A DNA stretch of 64,000 bases from Lyngbya confervoides BDU141951 (GCF_000817775.3 NZ_JTHE03000109.1:62001-126000), one strand, 5' to 3'. Positions 19,378-29,302 are shown, counted from the first letter of the stretch. The notes: generated by a model not told the origin, from the letters alone. Translations and numbers: made by a program.

Positions 19378-20610
19378 ATGGAACCTCACATTCGGCTTGC
19401 TGCTGCTGAAGCCAAACTCTCATCCATATTTTCTAAGATTGACGCACAAGTCAAGAACCGCCTGGGGAAAGTCCTGAAGGCCTTTCGAGATCACCGAGTG
19501 GGACCGCATCACTTCAGCAGCGTTTCCGGTTACGGCCATGATGACTTGGGGCGGCAGGTCCTTGATCAGGTCTTTGCCCAAGTGATGGATGCTGAGGCGG
19601 CGGCAGTGCGGGTGCAGTTTGTTTCCGGCACCCATGCCATTGCCTGTGCCCTATACGGTATTTTGCGCCCCGGAGATGAGCTGTTGGCGGTGGCGGGCGC
19701 TCCCTACGACACCCTGGAAGAGGTGATTGGCCTGCGGGGGCGGAATCAGGGATCTTTGGCAGAGTTGGGGATTCAGTATCGTCAGATCAATCTCACAGAA
19801 ACCGGAGAGATTGATTGGGAAAGCTTAGCTACGGCAGTGCGTCCGCAGACGCGCATGGTGCTGATCCAGCGATCCTGTGGCTACACCTGGCGCCCTAGCT
19901 TGAGTATTCTTGAGATTAATCGCATTGTGCAGAGTGTCAAAGCTCAAAACAGCCACACCGTCTGCTTTGTGGATAATTGCTACGGCGAGTTTATTGAACT
20001 CCAAGAACCCACCAGCGTCGGGGCAGACCTGATGGCCGGGTCTTTGATTAAAAATCCCGGCGGGACCATTGTCACCGCTGGTGGCTATGTTGCCGGCCGA
20101 TCCGATTTAGTGGAGAGGGCTACCTGCCGCCTCACCGCTCCTGGGATTGGCAGCAGTGGCGGTGCAACCTTTGATCAAAATCGGCTGCTGTTTCAGGGTC
20201 TGTTTCTAGCTCCCCAGATGGTTGGAGAAGCCATGAAGGGCAATCACCTCACTGCTCAGGTGTTTCAATCCTTGGGCTATCGCGTCAACCCACTTCCGGA
20301 GGCACCGCGTCGCGATGTGATTCAGGCCGTGGAGCTCGGCTCACCAGAAAAGCTGATTGCCTTTTGTCGGGCTATTCAAGCCCATTCTCCCATTGGTGCC
20401 TACCTAGACCCGGTGCCTGGAGCCATGCCGGGATATGCCAGCGATCTGGTCATGGCGGGGGGCACCTTTATTGACGGCAGCACCTCAGAATTGTCTGCCG
20501 ATGGACCCCTGCGGAGTCCCTACGTGGCCTTTTGTCAGGGGGGGACCCACTGGACCCATGTGGCGATCGCCCTGGAGGCTGCCGTTGCCGCAGTGGGTCC
20601 AGCCTTGTGA
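19378..20610 (+). CDS. Methionine-gamma-lyase-like PLP enzyme (aluminium resistance family)
   Basis: A 410-residue PLP-dependent enzyme of the family annotated both as methionine gamma-lyase and as aluminium-resistance protein. Visible marks are VQFVSGTHAIACALYG (~80-95), the cofactor-site Asp in CFVDNCYGEF (~195), and the probable Schiff-base Lys in SLIKNPGGT (~220). The family is widespread in cyanobacteria and Firmicutes, but the natural reaction is not firmly settled. Translation could start at TTG 19372 or ATG 19378; the ATG is preferred. It ends three bases from the convergent nfu gene. Confidence 0.88.
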   Translation: MEPHIRLAAAEAKLSSIFSKIDAQVKNRLGKVLKAFRDHRVGPHHFSSVSGYGHDDLGRQVLDQVFAQVMDAEAAAVRVQFVSGTHAIACALYGILRPGDELLAVAGAPYDTLEEVIGLRGRNQGSLAELGIQYRQINLTETGEIDWESLATAVRPQTRMVLIQRSCGYTWRPSLSILEINRIVQSVKAQNSHTVCFVDNCYGEFIELQEPTSVGADLMAGSLIKNPGGTIVTAGGYVAGRSDLVERATCRLTAPGIGSSGGATFDQNRLLFQGLFLAPQMVGEAMKGNHLTAQVFQSLGYRVNPLPEAPRRDVIQAVELGSPEKLIAFCRAIQAHSPIGAYLDPVPGAMPGYASDLVMAGGTFIDGSTSELSADGPLRSPYVAFCQGGTHWTHVAIALEAAVAAVGPAL

Positions 20611-20613
20611 GGC

Positions 20614-20856
20614 TTAGATTACCTGCTCTACTTCACTAATTTCAGGGATCGATTCCTTTAACTTCCGCTCAATCCCCATTCTCAGGGTCATCGTTGAGCT
20701 AGGGCAAGATCCACAGGCGCCCTGTAGCCGGAGGCGGACCACCGGACCCTCGATTTCCACGAGTTCAACGTTGCCGCCATCGGCCATCAGGTAAGGCCGC
20801 AGCTCATCTAAAACGGTTTCGACGTTGTCATGGTTCAACTCTAGCGTCGCAGACAT
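20614..20856 (-). CDS. nfu: Nfu-type iron-sulfur scaffold protein
   Basis: An 80-residue NifU C-terminal-domain protein. C48-G-S-C51 is the cluster-binding CxxC. In cyanobacteria and plastids this one-domain Nfu assembles [4Fe-4S] clusters and hands them to photosystem I and other targets. The full domain and little else is present, as in the cyanobacterial Nfu. It is convergent with the PLP-enzyme gene with a three-base gap. Supplying clusters to PSI fits the wider content of the window, though no operon links them. Confidence 0.93.
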   Translation of the reverse strand: MSATLELNHDNVETVLDELRPYLMADGGNVELVEIEGPVVRLRLQGACGSCPSSTMTLRMGIERKLKESIPEISEVEQVI

Positions 20857-21017
20857 GGTTTACCCCTAGAAACGGTGTGATCTAACTGATTGATTGTCTT
20901 CATTGTGCCGTAGCCGATCTTGACTCGCAACTGAGCCGCCACTGCTGGACTCCGACACCTTTAGGCCAGAACGGCTTATGATGAAAGGGTCGAAACATTT
21001 GTTTACAAAGCCAAACC

Positions 21018-22571
21018 ATGGATTGCTCCCCTGCCCGCATCCTTTATGTTCGACTGCCCTGCAACCCAATTTTTCCCATTGGTGTGGTGTACCTCGCGGA
21101 CCATGTTCATAAGCAGTTTCCGGAGGTGGATCAGCGCATTTTTGATCTCGGAACAATTCCGCCCCTGGATTACTTTGATGCCCTGCGCCGCTGCATTGCC
21201 GAATTTCAGCCGAGTCTCTTGGTGTTTTCCTGGCGCGACATTCAGATCTATGCGCCCGTGGGCGGTCGCGGCGGGAACCCCTTGCAAAACGCCTTTGAAT
21301 TTTACTACGCCAAAAATCCCTGGATTCGACTGCGGGGAGCCCTGGGCGGACTGCGCCTATTTCTTTCCTACTACTCGGAGCTATGGCGCAATCTGGGCTT
21401 GATTCGCCAGGGTTTCCGGCAGGCTCGCAAGTTCAATGCGCAGGTGCAAGCTGTCGTGGGGGGTGGGGCCGTGAGTGTTTTTTATGAACAGTTGGGGAAC
21501 AGGCTCCCAACGGGAACGATTGTCTCTGTGGGTGAGGGAGAAGCCCTGCTGGAGAAGCTGCTCCGGGGAGACCCCCTGGATCAAGAGCGCTGCTACGTCG
21601 CTGGGGTGGATCAGCCCCGCGATCGCCTCATCCATGAATGGCCCACGGAGATCGAAAAGACTGCCTGCCAGTACGATTACATTGAACGCATCTGGCCAGA
21701 GTTTGACTATTATTTGCAGGCGCAGGATTTTTACGTGGGTGTCCAGACGAAGCGCGGCTGCCCACATAACTGCTGCTACTGCATCTACACGGTCATCGAG
21801 GGCAAGCAGGTTCGCATTAATCCTGCCGATGAAGTGGTGGCAGAGATGCGTCAGCTCTACGATCGCGGGATCCGCAATTTCTGGTTCACCGATGCCCAGT
21901 TTATCCCCGCTCGCCGCTACATGGCCGATGCTGAGGAGTTACTAGAGAAGATCCTCGCTTCCGGCATGCGCGACATCCACTGGGCCGCCTACATCCGAGC
22001 CGACAACCTCACCCCGCGCCTGTGCGATCTGATGGTTCAAACCGGGATGAACTATTTTGAAATTGGGATTACCAGCGGATCTCAGGAACTGGTGCGGAAA
22101 ATGAGAATGGGATACAACCTGCGCACTGTCCTGGAGAACTGCCGCGATCTGAAAGCTGCGGGATTTAACGATTTGGTCTCGGTGAATTATTCCTTCAATG
22201 TCATTGATGAGCGCCCGGAGACCATCCGTCAAACCGTGGCCTACCATCGTGCCCTGGAAGAAATTTTTGGGGTGGACAAGGTTGAACCCGCCATCTTTTT
22301 CATTGGCCTGCAGCCCCACACCCACCTAGAAGCCTACGCCTTCGAACAGGATATTCTCCAGCCTGGCTATAACCCCATGAGTCACATGCCCTGGACCGCC
22401 AGGAAACTGTTGTGGAATCCAGAACCCATGGGGTCGCTCTTTGGGGAGGTCTGTTTGCAGGCCTGGCAGCAAAACCCCAGCGATTTTGGTCGAGAGGTTA
22501 TGCGTCTTCTAGAGGAACGCTACGGGACAGCACCGCTAGATCGCGCCCTGCGTGCCCCTGTTGCCGTCTAG
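21018..22571 (+). CDS. B12-binding-like radical SAM protein
   Basis: A 517-residue protein with the radical-SAM CxxxCxxC motif at C248, C252 and C255 (KRGCPHNCCYC) that binds a [4Fe-4S] cluster and S-adenosylmethionine. Residues 1-190 resemble a cobalamin-binding-like N-terminal domain, and the TIM-barrel core spans ~240-450. It resembles the cyanobacterial family annotated as a photosystem II high-light-acclimation radical SAM protein; I recall that name rather than derive it. Substrate is unknown. It is followed by the convergent psaK. Confidence 0.8.
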   Translation: MDCSPARILYVRLPCNPIFPIGVVYLADHVHKQFPEVDQRIFDLGTIPPLDYFDALRRCIAEFQPSLLVFSWRDIQIYAPVGGRGGNPLQNAFEFYYAKNPWIRLRGALGGLRLFLSYYSELWRNLGLIRQGFRQARKFNAQVQAVVGGGAVSVFYEQLGNRLPTGTIVSVGEGEALLEKLLRGDPLDQERCYVAGVDQPRDRLIHEWPTEIEKTACQYDYIERIWPEFDYYLQAQDFYVGVQTKRGCPHNCCYCIYTVIEGKQVRINPADEVVAEMRQLYDRGIRNFWFTDAQFIPARRYMADAEELLEKILASGMRDIHWAAYIRADNLTPRLCDLMVQTGMNYFEIGITSGSQELVRKMRMGYNLRTVLENCRDLKAAGFNDLVSVNYSFNVIDERPETIRQTVAYHRALEEIFGVDKVEPAIFFIGLQPHTHLEAYAFEQDILQPGYNPMSHMPWTARKLLWNPEPMGSLFGEVCLQAWQQNPSDFGREVMRLLEERYGTAPLDRALRAPVAV

Positions 22572-22593
22572 GATCCAGTGGCTTTGACCCGCA

Positions 22594-22620
22594 TAAAAAG
22601 GGCCTCGAACCTTGAGGCCC
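22594..22620 (-). terminator. psaK terminator
   Basis: A perfect 7-base stem GGGCCTC (22600-22606) / GAGGCCC (22614-22620) with a 7-base loop is followed, when read on the minus strand, by TTTTTAT. It lies about 50 bases beyond the psaK stop codon and is oriented to end psaK transcription. Confidence 0.8.
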
Positions 22621-22670
22621 CATGGGTGTCTTCAGGTTTAACGGTGTTCAGATCTGGGATGGCACCGAGC

Positions 22671-22931
22671 TTAGATCGCCCCGATATTGGTCAGGCCCAG
22701 AATCACGCCGGCCCCCAAAATATGGCCGAAACAGGTGGTTCCCAGCACTGCGCCCAAACCAAACCCGCCGAACAGATTCGGCGAAGGCATGGCTGGTCCA
22801 GTGGACTGATTCTTAATGGTGTACTTTCCGAAGGCGATCGCAATCACATTGCAGATCAACATGATTAGGCCAATGGTGGGACTCCAGTTGGAGGAACGCA
22901 CGGCGACCGCGAGTAATGTTGGCGTTAACAA
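22671..22931 (-). CDS. psaK: Photosystem I subunit PsaK
   Basis: An 86-residue PSI subunit X with two transmembrane helices (~16-36 and ~54-80) joined by a stromal loop containing FGKYTIKNQS and PMPSPNLFGGFG-like sequence. PsaK sits at the edge of PsaA and helps link antenna or a neighbouring PSI. Translation begins with TTG at 22931; AGGAG at 22940-22944 lies eight bases upstream and supports this start, giving the usual MLTPTLL N terminus. Divergent from the glutamate synthase gene and followed by a strong terminator. Confidence 0.95.
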   Translation of the reverse strand: MLTPTLLAVAVRSSNWSPTIGLIMLICNVIAIAFGKYTIKNQSTGPAMPSPNLFGGFGLGAVLGTTCFGHILGAGVILGLTNIGAI

Positions 22932-23298
22932 TTCAGTGACTCCTAATCGACATTAAAAGAACGCAATGACGTCGGAAATGACGTTGAACCCTAGGCAATT
23001 CTTACCAGAGAACAGGGGGTGCCTGGTTGTCGTTGAATCAATAGTTTACGTTTGCGTAACTTTTCATGAAGATCAAACGGGTTGTGGCAAGAAAAATCGG
23101 GGGGAGAAGGGACGAAATTTGGATGTTCGCCCTCCTGAGAGTTCAATCACGGTCTTTGGTTGGCTGGTTTCCTGGGGAAGGATTTTATGCGTTACAATAA
23201 TTAATCCTTTGGCAGATTGCTAGAGAGTTTTCTTTTTCCCCTCAGCGCTTCAAGGGTAAAGACGGTTTGGTTTTTGTTTATCTGGTGATAACAACGCT
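22932..23298. other. psaK-glsF divergent control region
   Basis: This 367-base region holds the psaK ribosome-binding site (22940-22944) and the promoters of psaK and the ferredoxin GOGAT. The most striking element is an imperfect inverted repeat GTTTACG-TTTG-CGTAACT in line 23041, ~115 bases upstream of psaK. GTTAC/TTTAC half-sites recall the RpaB HLR1 box, but here they are inverted rather than direct. I found no GTAN8TAC NtcA box before glsF. No protein-coding frame is convincing. Confidence 0.45.
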
Positions 23299-26200
23299 AT
23301 GGCTATAGTTAATGCTGGCTTTCAATCTTCCTTGCAGGGGTCTTCTACCAAGGTTGATCAAGGGCAACCTTGGTTGGTGGAGGAGCGGGATGCCTGTGGC
23401 GTGGGATTTATTGCCAGTAAACGCGGCCAGCCGAGCCATCGGATTCTTCAAGAAGCCCTGGAAGGGCTGAGCTGTATGGAGCACCGGGGTGGATGTAGCG
23501 CCGACCAAGACTCTGGCGATGGCGCTGGGGTGATGACGGCCCTGCCGTGGGAGGTGCTGCGTCCCTGGGCAGACGCGGCCGGATTGTCCCTGGAGGATCC
23601 CCAAAATCTTGCTTTGGGGATGGTGTTTCTGCCGACCGATGCTGCTGGAGCCCAGCATGCCAGGACCACCATGGAATCAGTCCTGGCCCAGGAAGCAATC
23701 CAGGTTTTAAGGTGGCGTCCAGTGCCAGTACGTCCCCAGGTGTTGGGAGTGCAGGCGCGGGAGAATCAGCCCCAGATCGAGCAGGTCATTGTGCGCAATC
23801 AAGGGGATCACAGTGGAGATGACTTTGAGCGGCGGCTGTACCTGGGCCGCAAGCGCATAGAGTCTGCGATCGCGGCAACGGCGGCTCCCTGGGCTGGGGA
23901 TTTTTATGTTTGTTCTCTGTCTTCGCGCACCGTTGTTTATAAGGGCATGGTGCGATCGGTGGTGCTGGCGGAGTTCTATGAGGATCTTCAGCAGGAAAGC
24001 TATGTGACTCCCTTTGCGCTGTACCATCGCCGCTTTAGCACCAACACCATGCCGAAGTGGCCCTTGGCTCAGCCGATGCGCTTTCTGGGTCACAATGGCG
24101 AAATAAATACGCTCCTGGGCAACATTAACTGGATGGCGGCGCGAGAGTCCACCTTTGCCCATCCGGTGTGGGGCGATCGCCTCCAGGATCTCCATCCCAT
24201 CACCAATCCCAACAACAGCGATTCCTCAAACCTGGATAATTCCCTGGAGCTGCTGATTCAAACGGGACGCAGCCCCCTGGAAGCCACCATGATTTTGGTG
24301 CCGGAGGCCTTTCAAAATCAGCCGGAACTGGAGGCCTACCCGGAAGTGGTGGACTTTTATGAGTTCTATGCAGGGCATCAAGAGCCCTGGGATGGTCCGG
24401 CCCTGCTGGCCTTTAGCGACGGCAAAGTGGTGGGGGCTGCCCTCGATCGCAACGGTCTGCGTCCGGCTCGCTACTGCATTACGGAAGATGAGATGGTTTA
24501 TGTGGCCTCGGAGGCCGGTAGCGTCATCATTCCCACTCAGAAAATTGTGGCCAAGGGGCGACTGGGGCCTGGTCAGACCATTGCCGTTGATCTTGAGCAG
24601 CAGGAAATTCTAACGAACTGGGATATCAAGACCCGCGTGGCGCGCCAGCAGCCCTACGGGCAATGGCTGGCCCAGCGACAAACGGTGTACGAGACTCAAT
24701 TTGACGAGGGCCAACAGCTGCAGGCCCAAGCGTGCACCCGTCAACAAACGGCCTTTGGCTACTCGGCTGAGGACGTGGAAATGATTGTTGAGGCCATGGC
24801 TCGGGATGGCAAAGAGCCCACCTTTTGCATGGGCGATGACATCCCCCTGGCCATTTTGTCGGATCGACCCCACGTACTCTACGACTACTTCAAACAGCGT
24901 TTTGCCCAGGTGACCAATCCGGCCATTGATCCGCTGCGGGAGAAGCTGGTGATGTCTCTGACCATGCAGCTGGGACGGCGTGGGAATCTGCTGGATCCTC
25001 AAGCCGGCGATGCCCGACAAATTAAGCTGGAGTCTCCCATTCTCCACGATGCGGAGCTAGAGAAGATTCAGGCTTCGGATCTGTCGCCGCGCACGCTGTC
25101 CACCCTATATGCGCTAGATCAGGGGCCAAAGGGCTTGAACGCTGCCCTCCATCGGCTGTGTCAGGCCGCCGCCGCTGCGGTGAAGGCCGGGTGCCAGGTG
25201 TTAATTCTCAGCGATCGCACGGATCCGGATGGGTCGAGGACCTGGCTCTCGGAACATTGCAGCTACATTCCCCCTCTGCTGGCGGTAGGAGCTGTGCATC
25301 ACTCCTTAATTGCCCAGGGAATTCGGCTCCAGGTTTCTTTGGTGGTCGATACGGCTCAATGCTGGAGCACCCACCACTTTGCCTGCTTGATTGGCTTTGG
25401 TGCGAGTGCGGTTTTGCCCTACCTGGCCTGGGAGTCCGTTAAGCAGTGGTGGCTGAATGACAAGACCCAAAAAATGATGGATCGGGGCCGCTTGCCGCAG
25501 CTCACGCTGCAAGAAGCCCAGGCCAACTATCGGGGGGCTGTGGAGGCGGGCTTACTGAAGATTCTCTCCAAAATGGGCATCTCTCTCTTGGCCAGCTACC
25601 AAGGCGCGCAAATTTTTGAGGCCATTGGCATTGGTCCCGAGCTGATTGATTTGGCCTTTAAGGGCACGGTTTCACGGGTTGGGGGCCTCACCCTAGAAAA
25701 TTTAGCCCAGGAAACCCTTGCCTTTCATCAAAAGGCCTTTCCACAACTGAGTCAGCGCAAGCTTGAAAATTACGGGTTTGTGCAGTTCCGGCCCAGTGGT
25801 GAATACCACATGAACAATCCGGAACTGGCGAAGGCGCTGCACAGGGCGGTGTCTGACAAGCAGGTGGACCATTACGAACTCTACCAGCGGCAGCTCCAGA
25901 CTCGTCCGGCCACGGCTCTGCGAGATTTGCTGGAGTTCCGCAGCGATCGCGCCTCGATCCCCCTGGAGGAGGTGGAGCCCGTGGACTCGATTTTGCAGCG
26001 ATTCTGCACCGGGGGGATGTCCCTGGGGGCGCTTTCGCGCGAGGCGCACGAGGTGTTGGCCATTGCCATGAATCGCATTGGCGGCAAGTCTAACTCCGGG
26101 GAAGGAGGCGAAGATCCGGTGCGCTTTCAAGTGCTAGCCGATGTGGACGCGGCTGGAAATTCACCGACGCTTCCCCATTTGCACGGGCTGCGCAATGGAG

Positions 26201-27951
26201 ACACGGCAAACTCCGCCATTAAGCAGGTGGCCTCCGGTCGCTTTGGGGTGACGCCGGCCTATTTAATGAGCGCCAGGCAAATTGAAATTAAGGTGGCCCA
26301 GGGTGCAAAGCCGGGCGAAGGCGGGCAGTTGCCGGGCAAAAAGGTGAGCGACTATATTGCCGCCCTCAGAAACTCCAAGCCTGGAGTCACGCTCATTTCA
26401 CCCCCGCCCCACCACGATATCTACTCCATTGAGGACCTGGCGCAGCTTATTTTTGACCTGCACCAGATCAACCCCCAAGCTAAGGTTTCTGTGAAGCTGG
26501 TGGCAGAGATTGGCATTGGCACCATCGCTGCAGGGGTGGCCAAGGCCAATGCAGATATCATCCAAATTTCTGGACATGACGGCGGAACGGGAGCCTCTCC
26601 CTTAAGTTCGATTAAGCATGCCGGTACCCCCTGGGAACTGGGCCTGACGGAGGTGCATCGATCCCTGATGCAGAACCAGCTGCGCGATCGCGTCATTCTT
26701 CGGGTGGATGGGGGGCTCAAAACCGGATGGGATATCGTCATGTCTGCCCTGATGGGGGCCGAAGAGTTTGGATTTGGCTCTATTGCCATGATTGCTGAAG
26801 GCTGTATTATGGCGCGGATTTGTCACACCAACAATTGCCCCGTGGGCGTGGCCACGCAGAAGGAGGCCCTCCGCAAGAAGTTCAAAGGGATCCCGGAACA
26901 TGTGGTGAATTTCTTTGGCTTTGTGGCCGAAGAAGTGCGCTCTATCCTTGCCAAACTGGGCTATCCTTCCCTGGAGGCCTTGATTGGCCGCGCCGACTTG
27001 CTGGCTCCGCGCCCCGATGTGGCCCTGGCCAAGACTCAAGCGGTGAATCTGGACTGTTTGATCCAGTTGCCAGATACCCGCAGCGATCGCAGCTGGCTTC
27101 AGCACGAGGAGGTCCATAGCAACGGGCCTGTCCTAGATGATCAAATTCTCAACCAACCGGAAATTCAGGCTGCCATTGCCCAAAACCAGTCGGCAAGCTA
27201 TGGGACTTCGGTGATCAGCACCGATCGCACCGTGGGCACCAGAGTGGCGGGGGCGATCGCTCAACGCTACGGCAATAGTGGTTTTCAGGGCCGTCTCTCC
27301 CTGAACTTTGTGGGGAGTGCGGGGCAAAGCTTTGGAGCCTTTAACCTTTCCGGGATGGTGCTGACCCTCACGGGTGAAGCCAACGACTATGTGGGCAAGG
27401 GCATGAATGGGGGCGAAATCATTATTAAACCCGCCGCTGACAGTCCGTTTGCCGCCGCTGAGAATGTGATTATCGGGAATACCTGTTTGTATGGCGCCAC
27501 GGGCGGGGTGCTCTATGCCAACGGGCGGGCCGGAGAGCGCTTTGCCGTGCGCAACTCTAAGGCAGAGGCTGTGGTCGAGGGCACCGGCGATCACTGCTGT
27601 GAATATATGACTGGTGGCGTCATTGCTGTTCTGGGTGGCACCGGTCGTAACCTGGGTGCTGGCATGACCGGTGGCTTGGCCTACGTGCTCGATGAAGCCG
27701 GGGATTTTCCGGCTAAGGTGAATCCCGAGATTGTCCAAATCCAGCGCATCTCTACGGCCGCCGGCGAAGCGCAGCTCAAGGCGCTGATTCAGGCCCATGC
27801 GGATCGCACTGGTAGCCCCAAGGCCCGGGCGATCTTGAGCCAATGGTCCAAATACCTGCCGCAGTTCTGGCAGGTGGTGCCTCCCTCGGAGGCGGATCGG
27901 CCTGAAGTGACGGAGAAAAGTGCCGACAGCAAGATACTCACGCCTGTGTAA
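23299..27951 (+). CDS. glsF: Ferredoxin-dependent glutamate synthase
   Basis: A 1550-residue GOGAT that makes two glutamates from glutamine and 2-oxoglutarate using photosynthetically reduced ferredoxin. A ~32-residue propeptide precedes the N-terminal nucleophile Cys33 (ERDACGVGF). The class II glutaminase domain is followed by the central domain (~450-780), the FMN synthase barrel (~800-1210) with [3Fe-4S] Cys 1169, 1175 and 1180, and the GXGXG beta-helix (~1250-1500). The stretch [17 protein letters not shown] matches the plant/cyanobacterial ferredoxin form rather than the NADH form, and no gltD small-subunit gene follows. Works with glnA 1.5 kb downstream. Confidence 0.95.
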   Translation: MAIVNAGFQSSLQGSSTKVDQGQPWLVEERDACGVGFIASKRGQPSHRILQEALEGLSCMEHRGGCSADQDSGDGAGVMTALPWEVLRPWADAAGLSLEDPQNLALGMVFLPTDAAGAQHARTTMESVLAQEAIQVLRWRPVPVRPQVLGVQARENQPQIEQVIVRNQGDHSGDDFERRLYLGRKRIESAIAATAAPWAGDFYVCSLSSRTVVYKGMVRSVVLAEFYEDLQQESYVTPFALYHRRFSTNTMPKWPLAQPMRFLGHNGEINTLLGNINWMAARESTFAHPVWGDRLQDLHPITNPNNSDSSNLDNSLELLIQTGRSPLEATMILVPEAFQNQPELEAYPEVVDFYEFYAGHQEPWDGPALLAFSDGKVVGAALDRNGLRPARYCITEDEMVYVASEAGSVIIPTQKIVAKGRLGPGQTIAVDLEQQEILTNWDIKTRVARQQPYGQWLAQRQTVYETQFDEGQQLQAQACTRQQTAFGYSAEDVEMIVEAMARDGKEPTFCMGDDIPLAILSDRPHVLYDYFKQRFAQVTNPAIDPLREKLVMSLTMQLGRRGNLLDPQAGDARQIKLESPILHDAELEKIQASDLSPRTLSTLYALDQGPKGLNAALHRLCQAAAAAVKAGCQVLILSDRTDPDGSRTWLSEHCSYIPPLLAVGAVHHSLIAQGIRLQVSLVVDTAQCWSTHHFACLIGFGASAVLPYLAWESVKQWWLNDKTQKMMDRGRLPQLTLQEAQANYRGAVEAGLLKILSKMGISLLASYQGAQIFEAIGIGPELIDLAFKGTVSRVGGLTLENLAQETLAFHQKAFPQLSQRKLENYGFVQFRPSGEYHMNNPELAKALHRAVSDKQVDHYELYQRQLQTRPATALRDLLEFRSDRASIPLEEVEPVDSILQRFCTGGMSLGALSREAHEVLAIAMNRIGGKSNSGEGGEDPVRFQVLADVDAAGNSPTLPHLHGLRNGDTANSAIKQVASGRFGVTPAYLMSARQIEIKVAQGAKPGEGGQLPGKKVSDYIAALRNSKPGVTLISPPPHHDIYSIEDLAQLIFDLHQINPQAKVSVKLVAEIGIGTIAAGVAKANADIIQISGHDGGTGASPLSSIKHAGTPWELGLTEVHRSLMQNQLRDRVILRVDGGLKTGWDIVMSALMGAEEFGFGSIAMIAEGCIMARICHTNNCPVGVATQKEALRKKFKGIPEHVVNFFGFVAEEVRSILAKLGYPSLEALIGRADLLAPRPDVALAKTQAVNLDCLIQLPDTRSDRSWLQHEEVHSNGPVLDDQILNQPEIQAAIAQNQSASYGTSVISTDRTVGTRVAGAIAQRYGNSGFQGRLSLNFVGSAGQSFGAFNLSGMVLTLTGEANDYVGKGMNGGEIIIKPAADSPFAAAENVIIGNTCLYGATGGVLYANGRAGERFAVRNSKAEAVVEGTGDHCCEYMTGGVIAVLGGTGRNLGAGMTGGLAYVLDEAGDFPAKVNPEIVQIQRISTAAGEAQLKALIQAHADRTGSPKARAILSQWSKYLPQFWQVVPPSEADRPEVTEKSADSKILTPV

Positions 27952-27983
27952 GGATGTGAGGGTCAGGCCAGGGAGCAAACGTT

Positions 27984-28020
27984 AAAAAAATCAATAAAGC
28001 TTAATGCTGCTTTATTGATT
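27984..28020. terminator. AT-rich hairpin downstream of glsF
   Basis: A perfect 12-base stem AATCAATAAAGC (27989-28000) / GCTTTATTGATT (28009-28020) with an 8-base loop lies 37 bases beyond the glsF stop. Its T-run (7 T) is on the minus-strand side, so it would terminate leftward transcription most efficiently. Rightward, glsF may rely on the stem alone or on RNA processing. Confidence 0.6.
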
Positions 28021-28081
28021 GGAGTCTCTCTCAACGCCTATGGTGGGGGTGCCCCCTGTCACTTGCATTAAATCCGACCCT

Positions 28082-28243
28082 ATGAATCCACTCACCGCGC
28101 TGTTTCGCTCTAACCAATTCCGCTCAAGAATGAGCATCGCGTTAGGCGTTTATCTCTTGACGGTTCTTAGTCTTGGCCTGCTGGCTCATTCCCAGCTGAA
28201 TGCGATGAGGCTGCTCCCGACCTCGAGGCCTCTGGTGCGCTGA
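28082..28243 (+). CDS. Possible 53-residue single-span membrane protein
   Basis: A weakly supported small gene. The predicted product starts MNPLTALFRS, has one clear hydrophobic helix (~residues 18-36, ALGVYLLTVLSLGLLAH), and ends in a basic tail. It lies between two hairpins (27984-28020 and 28322-28353) and has no good ribosome-binding site. I do not recognise it. The frame could also be chance in an otherwise unexplained 424-base gap between glsF and apcF; nothing else is evident there. Confidence 0.25.
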   Translation: MNPLTALFRSNQFRSRMSIALGVYLLTVLSLGLLAHSQLNAMRLLPTSRPLVR

Positions 28244-28321
28244 GGGTGGAAAATACAGGTCGATAGATGCCGATCAGCTGCAATCGGCCTGACGATCAAA
28301 ATTTGTCAGGAAAACGTTAGT

Positions 28322-28353
28322 AAAAAAGCGATCCAGGACTGGATCGCTTTTTT
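28322..28353. terminator. Bidirectional terminator downstream of apcF
   Basis: An 8-base stem GCGATCCA (28328-28335) / TGGATCGC (28340-28347) with a 4-base loop is flanked by six A on the left and six T on the right. It therefore reads as a stem followed by a T-run in both directions. It lies 22 bases past the apcF stop. Confidence 0.85.
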
Positions 28354-28375
28354 CTTCGACGATGTAAGCAAGCTG

Positions 28376-28885
28376 CTAGATGTTGGCCTCGCTGAGCTGA
28401 GCGCACATGTAGTCAAAGGGCTCATCAATAATCGAGAGATTGGTGACGCCTGCTTCCGCAGCTTGATCCTTGACGACGCCTTTCATGATTTGAATACCGA
28501 TGACCGTCGGTCCAATCGGTACACTGAGGGAGTTGTATGTTTCCCGCAGCCCTTCCAAGACGCGCTCATCTAGCACGTCTTGATCCCCGGCAATCAGGGC
28601 ATAGCTGGCATAGCGGAGATAGTAGTCCATATCGCGCAGACAGGCCGCGTAGCGGCGGGTGGTGTAGGCATTGCCACCGGGCATAATCAGTTCCGGTAAT
28701 GCCTCAAAAAGCCGCGTTCCGGCTTCTTTCACAATATTGGCGGCGTTTGCGTTGATCACCGTAGCGGCCTGGACGCGGTCAGCTCCGGTAGAAAAATAGT
28801 CTTTGAGCGAATCAATGGCATTTCGATCGAGATATCGTCCAATGGCATCATAGCGACCAATTAAGGATGTAACCGCGTCCCGCAT
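28376..28885 (-). CDS. apcF: Allophycocyanin beta-18 subunit
   Basis: A 169-residue phycobiliprotein of the phycobilisome core. Cys82 in RRYAACLRDMDYYLRY is the phycocyanobilin attachment site, and Asn72 in GGNAYTTRRY corresponds to the methylated Asn of beta subunits. The length (169 rather than 161 residues) and the N-terminal MRDAVTSLI with NAIDSLKDYF identify ApcF rather than ApcB. ApcF replaces one ApcB in the basal core cylinders and, with the core-membrane linker ApcE, takes part in energy transfer to the reaction centres. Monocistronic, with its own terminator, and divergent from glnA. Confidence 0.93.
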   Translation of the reverse strand: MRDAVTSLIGRYDAIGRYLDRNAIDSLKDYFSTGADRVQAATVINANAANIVKEAGTRLFEALPELIMPGGNAYTTRRYAACLRDMDYYLRYASYALIAGDQDVLDERVLEGLRETYNSLSVPIGPTVIGIQIMKGVVKDQAAEAGVTNLSIIDEPFDYMCAQLSEANI

Positions 28886-29166
28886 GTGTTTAATCTCCCA
28901 AGGTGCAGCAAAAGTTCTTCTAAAAGGGATTTTCTTGACTGATTCTGATCTTTAAGACTCGGGCAATCACCGACAGGGGAAGCCGCATCGGTTGAGTCTT
29001 AACGAAACCAGACTCAAACATCATGACCAGGGCTGAAAAAGCAAAAATACCCTGTACCCCTGAATCTGGTTGGTTTCAGGCAAAATTCTATCACGCCTAG
29101 GCCTCCCAATCGGGTAAACCCCATCCGTAAATCCTTGCAGTTTGTAACAGTTAAATCCTTCAACCA

Positions 29167-29184
29167 TCAAGATCACAATCTTGA
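29167..29184. promoter_or_regulatory. Inverted repeat in the apcF-glnA intergenic region
   Basis: TCAAGAT (29167-29173) and ATCTTGA (29178-29184) form a perfect 7-base inverted repeat around CACA. It lies 77 bases upstream of the NtcA box of glnA and about 280 bases upstream of apcF. It looks like a dimeric operator, but no regulator is known to me for it. The rest of the 574-base region is AT-rich with no coding frame. Confidence 0.35.
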
Positions 29185-29260
29185 CGGATTTGCCTTGAAT
29201 GCCAAGGTGAACCTGTGGGCCTTCGACCCGACCCTTCTCCCCTGGACAGGGGTTGCTTTT

Positions 29261-29302
29261 GTATCGAATAATACAAAACGGAGATTTTCTTGTCTTTAGG
29301 AT
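29261..29302 (+). promoter_or_regulatory. NtcA-activated promoter of glnA
   Basis: GTA at 29261-29263 and TAC at 29272-29274 are separated by exactly eight bases (TCGAATAA), giving the NtcA consensus GTAN8TAC. The extended core TGTATCGAATAATACA is nearly symmetrical. A TAGGAT -10 box (TAN3T) lies at 29297-29302, 22 bases beyond, the spacing of canonical NtcA-activated promoters. Transcription should start near 29309, leaving a ~150-base leader that contains the palindrome GGGGGTACCCCC at 29373-29384. Confidence 0.88.

Noticed and set aside
23299-27951. NADH-dependent GltB
   Set aside because: N-terminal signature matches the ferredoxin form and no gltD follows.
27133-27978. Long open frame (281 codons) antisense to glsF
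   Set aside because: It is an antisense shadow of a well-recognised enzyme with third-position bias; its composition is not protein-like.
28376-28885. ApcB rather than ApcF
   Set aside because: 169 residues and the MRDAVTSLI/NAIDSLKDYF start fit the beta-18 subunit.
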